Positions 1-4,838 are shown, numbered from the stretch's first letter. The stretch: 5,846 nt of DNA from JBBTQX01 sp038064955 (GCA_038064955.1 JBBTRY010000022.1:1-5846), one strand, 5' to 3'. Notes: generated by a model from the sequence alone, not told the origin. Numbers and translations: made by a program.

Positions 1-48
1 AACGCTTTGGTCTATGTGAAAGAAAAATTGGGATGGATAATTTCTTAA
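1..48 (+). CDS. 3' end of an upstream gene, possibly ribonuclease III (partial)
   Basis: Frame 1 is open from the window edge to a TAA stop and encodes NALVYVKEKLGWIIS. The stop lies inside smc, so the two frames overlap by 16 bases, a tight arrangement typical of co-transcribed, translationally coupled genes. The residues look like the last amphipathic helix of a double-stranded RNA-binding domain, and RNase III genes commonly precede smc in bacteria, so rnc is a reasonable guess. Only 15 residues are visible, so both the coding status and the identity are inference. It could equally be a chance open frame. Confidence 0.4.
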   Translation, partial: NALVYVKEKLGWIIS

Positions 49-2243
49 CCCGTTTGGAACTCCAGGGATTCAAGTCTTTCGCCGGAAAGACCGTTTTGGA
101 ATTTCCGTCACAGGTAACGGCTATCGTGGGGCCGAACGGTTCGGGAAAATCGAATGTCATCGACGCGATGCGCTGGGTTTTAGGTGAACGCGAAGCAAAG
201 CAATTGCGCGGCGAGACCTTGGATAATCTAATTTTCGCGGGTACGCTTAAAAAACCGGCGATGAGTTTGGCGCGCGTCGGCCTGTATTTCAATAATCATA
301 AAAAAAATCTACCGGTGGATGCCCCCGAGGTAACGCTTGCGCGACGCATCGATCGTTCCGGAAATTCCGAATTTTCCCTGAATGATACCGAAGTGAAGCT
401 GAAAGATTTATTACCAATGCTCGCCAAAGCCCGTATGGGAACGCGCGGGCTGATGATTGTGGGCCAAGGCCAGAGCGATATTTTTGTGCGGAGTTCGCCC
501 GAGGACCGGCGATTAATGATTGAAGAAGTGCTGGGTCTCCGCGAGTATCGGCTCAAGAAGAATCAGGCCGAACGGCGGCTGGAATCGAGCGGAATAAATA
601 TGGAAAAGGTGAAAGCGATGCTTGAAGAGCTCGCTCCGCATGTGCGCATTCTGAAGCGTCAGAAGAGCCGATTTTTGAGGCGTTCCGAGGTGGAGGAAGA
701 ACTTAAAAACTTGGAAGATGCTTACTTTTACATTCGTTTCCATAGTTTGGAAAAGGGTTTGAAGGAGGCGGAAGAACCTATCCGCGAATTCCGGAATGAA
801 TTGGAAGCGTTGGAAAAAGGCATCGCGACGAAGGAGAAAGAATTGAAGGACGTGGGCGGCGAACAGGGGGATTACGAAAAATCGAAACAGCTCCGCGAAA
901 AAATAAACGGGCTTTTAGTGCAAAGAAATTCCCTGGGAAAAGAGCTGGCGCGCCTGGAAGCGAAGATGGAATTTATGGAAAACGCGCCGGCGGAAGAACA
1001 CTCGGCGATGGAATTGAAATCGCTTCTCGGCGAATTTTCGAAAGAAGGCGAGCGCCTGCTGGGATCGAATGATTTGGAAGGCATAAAAAATTCCATTAAG
1101 GATTGGCTCTTGAGAATCAAAAAAGTTTTCGGCGAGACGAAAAAAGGGATAGACGAAAGTTTTTTGAAAGACCAAAAGAGGATAGAAAAGGAAGTAATGG
1201 ATCTGGAGACAATGATAAAAAACCTCCAGGAGGAAGACGAGAAAATCGCCAGTGCCCAGCAGGCAGCGAACCGGCTCTTCCGCGAAAAAGTGGAGGATTT
1301 GAATCAGGAGAAGAATAAAGCGCGCGCACTGGAACAAAGAATTCAGTCCAATTTTCTGGAAAAGGAGAAGCTCCAATTGAAGCTGGAAGAATTGGAACGG
1401 GAGTGGACGGCTTTGGGCCGGGATGCGCACGACCTGCGGAGACTGGCCGTTCCGGAAAGCCTGCCTGCGCAGGCAGGCATTTCAGTGCTCAAGGAATCCG
1501 AATGGAGCGAGGCGGAGAGGAAGATGATGAGACTGCGGGGCGAGCTCGCGGCCATCGGGGAGATAGATTCGAATCTGATGAAAGAAGCCGAAGAGAGTGA
1601 ACAAAGATTTGATTTTTTAACCAAGCAACTTGCGGACTTAGAGAAAGCTTCGGCGGATTTAAAGGAGATGATCCGCGATCTGGACAAACGCATCCATGAG
1701 GATTTCAAAAAAGCCTTTCACACAATAAACGAAGAATTCAATAATTATTTTCGCCTGATGTTCGGCGGCGGAAAAGCGAAATTATCTTTGGAAACGAAGA
1801 AAGCCCCGGCTTTGGCGGAAGAGATTAACAATGAAAATGGTGCGAATGAAACTTCGGCCGAGAAAAGCGAGGTTCCGACGGCGGAGCGCGTCGGGAATGA
1901 TTTAGATGTAGGGGTGGAGGTGGATGTGAGTTTGCCGAGGAAGCGTATCACGAACTTGGATATGCTTTCGGGCGGGGAGAAGACGCTGGTATCTTTGGCG
2001 GCATTGTTCGCACTCATCGCCGTTTCGCCGCCTCCCTTTTTGATACTCGATGAGATCGATGCGGCACTCGATGAAGAGAACGCCCGGCGCTTCGCCGAGC
2101 TCATCCAGCAGTTCCGCAATAAGACTCAGTTCGTCATCGTCACGCACAACCGGGCCACGATGGAGGCGGCGGACGTGCTTTACGGGGTTACAATGGGAGA
2201 CGATGGCGTCTCCAAGGTGCTTTCGTTGAAGTTGGAGGGGTAG
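33..2243 (+). CDS. smc: SMC-family chromosome segregation ATPase, short form without a recognisable hinge
   Basis: SMC proteins are DNA-entrapping ATPases that organise and help segregate the chromosome. The N-terminal head has the family opening LELQGFKSFAGKT and Walker A GPNGSGKS at residues 33-40. The family block QGQSDIFVRSSPEDRRLMIE follows near residue 145. The C-terminal head carries the ABC signature LSGGEK (645-650), Walker B FLILDE with D673 and E674, a D-loop and the switch VTHN. Residues about 165-330 and 370-560 are charged, coiled-coil-like helices. Bacterial SMC is usually about 1,150-1,200 residues; this has 736, and the glycine-rich hinge expected mid-protein is not visible. 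The middle (about 333-368) is only a short non-coil stretch. No CxxC zinc hook is present, which argues against Rad50/SbcC. The start fits the family N-terminus, overlaps the upstream frame, and has no clear Shine-Dalgarno. The C-head holds a low-complexity insert at about 590-622. A 20-base palindrome encodes SLPAQAG at about 476-482. Confidence 0.93.
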   Translation: MDNFLTRLELQGFKSFAGKTVLEFPSQVTAIVGPNGSGKSNVIDAMRWVLGEREAKQLRGETLDNLIFAGTLKKPAMSLARVGLYFNNHKKNLPVDAPEVTLARRIDRSGNSEFSLNDTEVKLKDLLPMLAKARMGTRGLMIVGQGQSDIFVRSSPEDRRLMIEEVLGLREYRLKKNQAERRLESSGINMEKVKAMLEELAPHVRILKRQKSRFLRRSEVEEELKNLEDAYFYIRFHSLEKGLKEAEEPIREFRNELEALEKGIATKEKELKDVGGEQGDYEKSKQLREKINGLLVQRNSLGKELARLEAKMEFMENAPAEEHSAMELKSLLGEFSKEGERLLGSNDLEGIKNSIKDWLLRIKKVFGETKKGIDESFLKDQKRIEKEVMDLETMIKNLQEEDEKIASAQQAANRLFREKVEDLNQEKNKARALEQRIQSNFLEKEKLQLKLEELEREWTALGRDAHDLRRLAVPESLPAQAGISVLKESEWSEAERKMMRLRGELAAIGEIDSNLMKEAEESEQRFDFLTKQLADLEKASADLKEMIRDLDKRIHEDFKKAFHTINEEFNNYFRLMFGGGKAKLSLETKKAPALAEEINNENGANETSAEKSEVPTAERVGNDLDVGVEVDVSLPRKRITNLDMLSGGEKTLVSLAALFALIAVSPPPFLILDEIDAALDEENARRFAELIQQFRNKTQFVIVTHNRATMEAADVLYGVTMGDDGVSKVLSLKLEG
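1459..1478. repeat. Perfect 20-bp palindrome inside the smc coding sequence
   Basis: The sequence is two copies of GCCTGCCTGC in inverted orientation with no spacer and no mismatch. It is read in frame as part of SLPAQAGIS in the C-terminal coiled-coil half of SMC, introducing a proline and a glycine into an otherwise helical, charged region. A perfect 20-bp palindrome is very unlikely by chance in a window this size. It looks like a dispersed palindromic repeat tolerated in a gene, which is inferred from one copy here. Confidence 0.8.
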
Positions 2244-2251
2244 ATATTCGT

Positions 2252-2342
2252 GAGCCCCGGCACGCGAAAAAGTGTGCGCTCCGGGCCGCTATCCGCCAGC
2301 TGGCGGACAAGTCTTACCCACTTTTTCGGCGTGCCGGGACTC
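2252..2342 (-). repeat. Long hairpin repeat element, copy 1 (with a nested palindrome)
   Basis: The outer arms GAGCCCCGGCACG (2252-2264) and CGTGCCGGGACTC (2330-2342, one offset base) pair with one mismatch. Inside them lie AAAAAGTG (2267-2274) and CACTTTTT (2319-2326). The interior holds two boxes, TGCGCTCCGG and CAAGTCTTACCC, separated by a 16-bp palindrome. The reverse complement of positions 2308-2326 matches 19 of 19 bases of copy 2 at 3888-3906. Positions 2267-2291 match 24 of 25 bases of the other side of copy 2. The minus strand is given because that orientation matches copy 2 and converts the C/A mismatch of the + strand into a G-U pair. The element fills most of the smc-rpsP spacer and might also act as a terminator. 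I do not recognise it by name. Confidence 0.85.
2292..2307. repeat. Perfect 16-bp palindrome nested in hairpin element copy 1
   Basis: TCCGCCAG is followed directly by its reverse complement CTGGCGGA. It occupies the centre of element copy 1 exactly where copy 2 has only about three bases (GGC in its own orientation) between the same flanks, so it looks like an insertion or a replaced central hairpin. Its half-sites CCGCCAG and CTGGCGG recur in the terminator palindrome after khpA. Confidence 0.8.
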
Positions 2343-2349
2343 GTTAGGC

Positions 2350-2378
2350 TTGCCTTTTTGGCTGTAATTTTGTATCTT
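2350..2378 (+). promoter_or_regulatory. Candidate promoter for rpsP (weak)
   Basis: TTGCCT (2350-2355) and TATCTT (2373-2378) are separated by 17 bases, each matching 4 of 6 consensus positions. Transcription would start near 2385, leaving a leader of about 15 bases before rpsP. The spacer is T-rich, so the match could be fortuitous and rpsP might instead be read through from upstream. Confidence 0.3.
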
Positions 2379-2400
2379 TGTCTTTGTAGTTAAAACATCA

Positions 2401-2721
2401 ATGTTAGCCATCAAATTAAAGAGAATAGGGAAGAAACACCAGGGATCTTTCCGCATAGTGGTCACCGAGAAACGGACTAAATTGAACGGCCGTTTTACCG
2501 ATGACTTGGGGTGGGTGAATCCGGCAACGGACAAATTCGATTTGGATAAAAAGCGCGCCGAATATTGGCTCAAGGTGGGCGCCCAGGCGACTCCGACTGT
2601 CCACAATCTTCTCGTGAAAGCGGGAGTGATTTCGGGCAAGAAGATCGCCGTTCATAAGCAATCTAAGAAGAAGGTTGAGGAGACAAAAGCCGCAGCCGCG
2701 CCGGCAACACCGGCGGCTTAG
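2401..2721 (+). CDS. rpsP: 30S ribosomal protein bS16
   Basis: bS16 binds 16S rRNA early in 30S assembly. The 106-residue product begins MLAIKLKRIGKKHQGSFRIV and continues with the family features: a basic N-terminal strand, a segment like LGWVNPATDKFDLDKKRAEYWLKVGAQ, and TVHNLLVKAGV. Typical S16 has about 80-90 residues. The excess is a low-complexity C-terminal tail rich in Lys, Ala and Pro from about residue 85. No Shine-Dalgarno precedes the ATG; the upstream context TAAAACATCA nearly repeats the khpA start context. Its stop codon lies three bases before the -35 box of the next promoter. The neighbour order rpsP-khpA-trmD is the conserved bacterial cluster, here lacking rimM and rplS. Confidence 0.97.
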   Translation: MLAIKLKRIGKKHQGSFRIVVTEKRTKLNGRFTDDLGWVNPATDKFDLDKKRAEYWLKVGAQATPTVHNLLVKAGVISGKKIAVHKQSKKKVEETKAAAAPATPAA

Positions 2722-2723
2722 CA

Positions 2724-2752
2724 TTGACTTTTAGAGCGTTTTGTGCTAAATT
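2724..2752 (+). promoter_or_regulatory. Promoter for khpA
   Basis: TTGACT (2724-2729, 5 of 6) and TAAATT (2747-2752, 4 of 6) are separated by exactly 17 bases. TGC directly before the -10 box supplies an extended -10 element. The expected start near 2760 gives khpA a leader of about 50 bases. The -35 begins three bases after the rpsP stop, so khpA can be expressed separately from rpsP. Confidence 0.6.
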
Positions 2753-2809
2753 CAAAACAATAAACAAAGGTCGGTAAAGAAAGAATTTCTAGAAAGATCG
2801 TAAACATCA

Positions 2810-3106
2810 ATGAAAGAAAATACCGATAAAGAATTTTTGGAATTTCTGGTGAAGTCAATTGTTGACCATCCGGATGATGTTGTGATCGATCGGCGGGTTG
2901 ATGAGATGGGCGTGCTTTTGTCGCTCAAAGTCCATGCTCAGGATATGGGCCAGGTGGTCGGCCGACAAGGCGCGACTGCGAAAGCGATCCGGAGCTTATT
3001 GAGGATTGTGGGCATTAAGGGCAATGCGCGCGTCAACCTGAAGATAGAGGAGCCGGAAGGTTCCACTCATCGTCCGAGAGAAGCGCAACAGACCAGTAGT
3101 TTCTAA
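2810..3106 (+). CDS. khpA: KH-domain RNA-binding protein, KhpA family
   Basis: KhpA (formerly YlqC/UPF0109) is a small single-KH RNA-binding protein, in several bacteria a partner of KhpB and linked to sRNA binding and cell-envelope control. The fold is visible: helix EFLEFLVKSIVDHPDDV (about 8-24), a strand with LLSLKVHAQDMG, and the GxxG nucleic-acid loop GRQG at residues 51-54. The helix ATAKAIRSLLR follows immediately. The family is usually about 75-85 residues; this has 98, with an extra polar tail ending in QQTSSF. Its place directly after rpsP is the classic context. The start has no Shine-Dalgarno and is preceded by TAAACATCA, close to the rpsP context. It is followed by a strong terminator. 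A role in RNA regulation in this organism is inference from the family. Confidence 0.93.
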   Translation: MKENTDKEFLEFLVKSIVDHPDDVVIDRRVDEMGVLLSLKVHAQDMGQVVGRQGATAKAIRSLLRIVGIKGNARVNLKIEEPEGSTHRPREAQQTSSF

Positions 3107-3117
3107 GCGATTAGAAG

Positions 3118-3154
3118 AGACCCCGCCAGTCCATGGACTGGCGGGGTTTTGTTT
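3118..3154 (+). terminator. Intrinsic terminator after khpA, built on a perfect 28-bp palindrome
   Basis: Positions 3120-3133 are the exact reverse complement of 3134-3147, giving a GC-rich stem (ACCCCGCCAG arm). The stem is followed by TTTTGTTT, and A bases precede it. It begins about a dozen bases after the khpA stop and ends just before the trmD promoter, so it separates the two transcription units. The stem contains CCGCCAG and CTGGCGG, the half-sites of the palindrome in element copy 1, here split by the palindrome TCCATGGA. It may therefore be a dispersed repeat recruited as a terminator. Confidence 0.85.
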
Positions 3155-3156
3155 AG

Positions 3157-3165
3157 TGGTATAAT
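3157..3165 (+). promoter_or_regulatory. Extended -10 promoter for trmD (leaderless mRNA likely)
   Basis: TGGTATAAT is a perfect extended -10 element (TGn plus TATAAT). Only 8 bases separate it from the trmD ATG, so transcription should begin at or within a few bases of the start codon. No good -35 is seen at the usual distance, where the 3' arm of the khpA terminator lies. This fits an extended -10 promoter that does not need one. Confidence 0.65.
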
Positions 3166-3173
3166 TTTAAAAT

Positions 3174-3821
3174 ATGACATTCCATATCATCACACTTTTT
3201 CCGGAAGCGATTGAAAAATATCTTCATTCGTCCATTTTGGGCCGGGCGGAGAAGAAAAAGATCATCAAGTTTGACCTGGTTAATTTAAGGCCGTTCGGTT
3301 TAGGCAAACACAAAAAGGTGGACGACCGGCCATTTGGCGGCGGGCCGGGGATGGTTTTATCCGTAGAGCCGATATACAAAGCAATCCAAAAAATAAACTC
3401 CGACGCCCGAAAGGGTCGGAGCCCCGGCCGCAAGCGTCGGGGGAAAACGCGGATAATCCTTTTTTCCATCCGCGGAAAAAAATTTACCCAGAAAGAAGCG
3501 AAGCGCTTGAGCAGATATACCGACCTCATATTCGTCTGCGGACGATACGAAGGGGTGGACGAGCGGGTAGCCGAACATATCGCGGACGAGGAAATTTCGA
3601 TCGGAGATTTCGTACTTTCGGGCGGGGAATTGCCGGCGCTTATCGTGACGGAGGCCGTGAGCCGGCACTTGCCGGACGTTTTGGGGAAAACGGAATCATT
3701 GGAGGAAAAGAACGGCTCTTTCCCGACCTTCACCCGCCCGCCGAAATTCAAGAATTGGAAAGTCCCGGATGTCCTCATATCCGGCGACCATTCAAAAATT
3801 AAAGAATGGCGTAATCAATAA
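3174..3821 (+). CDS. trmD: tRNA (guanine-37-N1)-methyltransferase TrmD
   Basis: TrmD uses S-adenosylmethionine to methylate N1 of G37 next to the anticodon, preventing frameshifts. Family motifs are clear: ITLFPEAIEKYLHSSILGRA at the N-terminus, VDDRPFGGGPGM (49-60), and the trefoil-knot SAM site FVCGRYEGVDERV (120-132) with EISIGDFVLSGGE (140-152). The C-terminal part has FTRPPKF and VPDVLISGDHSKIKEW. At 215 residues it is about 25 shorter than typical TrmD and ends soon after HSKIKEW. Two oddities stand out. About ten basic residues (76-91, DARKGRSPGRKRRG) enlarge the linker before strand RIILFS and are encoded by two DNA hairpins. The loop before FTRP is also shorter than in the E. coli enzyme and seems to lack its catalytic Asp. 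The start is set by the strong -10 element just upstream; no Shine-Dalgarno is present. rimM and rplS, usual neighbours, are absent. Confidence 0.95.
   Translation: MTFHIITLFPEAIEKYLHSSILGRAEKKKIIKFDLVNLRPFGLGKHKKVDDRPFGGGPGMVLSVEPIYKAIQKINSDARKGRSPGRKRRGKTRIILFSIRGKKFTQKEAKRLSRYTDLIFVCGRYEGVDERVAEHIADEEISIGDFVLSGGELPALIVTEAVSRHLPDVLGKTESLEEKNGSFPTFTRPPKFKNWKVPDVLISGDHSKIKEWRNQ
3400..3442. repeat. Double hairpin inside the trmD coding sequence
   Basis: The first hairpin is CCGA...CCC-GAAA-GGG-TCGG (3400-3419), a GAAA tetraloop stem with a two-base bulge. The second pairs CCCCG (3422-3426) with CGGGG (3438-3442). In addition CCGACGC (3400-3406) is the exact inverse of GCGTCGG (3434-3440), so the whole block can also form one long stem. 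It coincides with the extra basic linker of the protein. Confidence 0.6.
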
Positions 3822-3866
3822 AATAAGGAAGAATATCTTTTTTCTTGAAGAAATTTCTGATTTATA

Positions 3867-3954
3867 AAGTGGAACCCGGTATGTCAGAAAAAGTGGGTAA
3901 GACTTGGGCTAGCGCCCCGGAGCGCACACTTTTTTGGCATACCGGGTTTCACTT
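3867..3954 (+). repeat. Long hairpin repeat element, copy 2
   Basis: The outer arms at 3867-3883 and 3938-3954 pair over 17 positions with a single G-T. The inner arms AAAAAGTG (3888-3895) and CACTTTTT (3927-3934) continue the stem after a small bulge at 3884-3887. The interior contains GGTAAGACTT, a central hairpin GGGC-TAGC-GCCC (3906-3917) and CCGGAGCGCACAC. The two interior boxes are nearly identical to those of copy 1, which lies in the opposite orientation between smc and rpsP. The outer arms differ in sequence from copy 1 but remain complementary. It sits between trmD and rpsB and is not coding. Its function is unknown; a structured RNA or a non-autonomous mobile hairpin are the main options. 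Confidence 0.85.
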
Positions 3955-3958
3955 GGAT

Positions 3959-4011
3959 AAAGGTTGATGAGAGGGAAGACATTCTCCTGACCCAACCTTT
4001 TGACATTTTTT
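3959..4011 (+). terminator. Hairpin overlapping the rpsB promoter; possible terminator
   Basis: AAAGGTTG (3959-3966) pairs with CAACCTTT (3993-4000), with weaker internal pairing between the GAGGGA and TTCTCC segments. GACATTTTTT follows. It could end trmD transcription. The 3' arm shares its last base with the -35 box of the rpsB promoter. The T-run starts a few bases after the stem, so a terminator role is tentative. Confidence 0.35.
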
Positions 4012-4028
4012 GCTCTTTTGCTTATCAT
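4000..4028 (+). promoter_or_regulatory. Strong promoter for rpsB-tsf
   Basis: A perfect -35 TTGACA (4000-4005) and the -10 TATCAT (4023-4028, 5 of 6) are separated by 17 bases. The start expected near 4035 leaves a leader of only about 12 bases before the rpsB ATG, too short for the usual S2-type autoregulatory leader and without a Shine-Dalgarno. Confidence 0.75.
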
Positions 4029-4046
4029 AGCAAAGCATTATTAAAC

Positions 4047-4733
4047 ATGGCGATTGAGACAATAAACAACGATTTGATAGCGGAAATGGCGAAGGTCGGC
4101 ATTTTTTACGGCCACAAAAAAACCAAAACCCATCCGCGGATGAAGCCTTTTATCGGCGGCCAGCGGAACGAAATAGAGCTTCTGGACCCAGAGGTGGTTT
4201 TGAGTACGCTTGAAAAAGCGGGTCAATTTCTTAAGGAAAAATTGGCGCCGGGGGGCCTCGTACTCATGGTTGGCACGAAAGCGGCAGCCAAGGAATCCAT
4301 TAAAGCCCTCGCCGACGAATTCAAAATGCCTTATGTAATCTTCCGCTGGCTCGGCGGCACGCTTACGAATTTCAAAGTCATCGGCCAGCGTTCGACCTAT
4401 TATCAGGATTTGAAGGGCAAGATAGAAAGAGGGGAACTTACGAAGTATACGAAGAAAGAACAGTTGGATTTTGTTAAGGAAGCGGCCAAGATGTCGCGCT
4501 CGTTCGACGGGCTCGCGTTTTTGAATCGTTTGCCGGACGCGGTTTTGGTGGTGGACCCGGCGGAGAATAATACAGCCGTGGCCGAAGCGAAGAAATTGAA
4601 AATTCCTTTGGTAGTGGTCATGGATACGAATGACGATCCGGCCGGAATGAATTATCCGATTTTTGCCAATGACCACACGAAATCGAGCATTGAATGGATA
4701 TTTGGTAAAATAAGAGAAGCGATAAGACAATAA
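4047..4733 (+). CDS. rpsB: 30S ribosomal protein uS2
   Basis: uS2 joins the 30S late, at the head-body junction, and is needed for uS1 or mRNA docking in many bacteria. The 228 residues show the family blocks: VGIFYGHKKTKTHPRMKPFI (17-36), a divergent form of the usual AGVHFGH start; LVLMVGTKAAAKE (about 71-83); RWLGGTLTNF (100-109); and LPDAVLVVDPAENNTAVAEA. The late block VVVMDTNDDPAGMNYPIFAND leads into the final helix. The coiled-coil insert around 120-150 is present in short form. The length is slightly under the usual 230-260, without a C-terminal extension. The start is chosen by family alignment and by a strong promoter just upstream. tsf follows, the classic rpsB-tsf pair, separated by an AT-rich spacer. 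Confidence 0.97.
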   Translation: MAIETINNDLIAEMAKVGIFYGHKKTKTHPRMKPFIGGQRNEIELLDPEVVLSTLEKAGQFLKEKLAPGGLVLMVGTKAAAKESIKALADEFKMPYVIFRWLGGTLTNFKVIGQRSTYYQDLKGKIERGELTKYTKKEQLDFVKEAAKMSRSFDGLAFLNRLPDAVLVVDPAENNTAVAEAKKLKIPLVVVMDTNDDPAGMNYPIFANDHTKSSIEWIFGKIREAIRQ

Positions 4734-4838
4734 CAAATTTTTAAATTTTGTAATTTTATAAATAAATCTTAATTTTTTAATGTTTAAGAAATTAGTTCAT
4801 TATTTAAAAATTCAAAAATTATAAAATTATTTGATGTT
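4734..4838 (+). repeat. AT-rich spacer with a long imperfect inverted repeat
   Basis: Only 10 of these 105 bases are G or C, a sharp contrast to the flanking genes. The left part (4734-4765) resembles the reverse complement of the right part (4800-4833) when a few one- or two-base gaps are allowed, so a long weak stem-loop is possible. A TATAAA at 4820-4825 lies 13 bases before the tsf ATG and could be a -10 box, but such words are expected in this composition. Low complexity makes the pairing less compelling than that of the GC-rich elements. Confidence 0.45.

Noticed and set aside
33..2243. Rad50/SbcC or RecN instead of SMC
   Set aside because: There is no CxxC zinc hook, and the N-terminal LELQGFKSFA and QGQSDIF-SPEDRR blocks are of SMC type.
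2252..2342. Integron attC site or CRISPR repeat as an explanation for the hairpin elements
   Set aside because: The arms lack the GTTRRRY/RYYYAAC core sites of attC, there are only two distant copies in opposite orientation, and there is no regular spacer array, integrase or cas gene.
2753..2809. A riboswitch or structured leader before khpA
   Set aside because: The leader of about 50 bases is A-rich and only short, weak stems such as AGAAA/TTTCT can be drawn.
3224..3778. Long minus-strand open frame opposite trmD
   Set aside because: It is the antisense shadow of a clear trmD gene, with no family features. The same applies to the 231-codon minus frame opposite rpsB (4041-4736) and those opposite smc.
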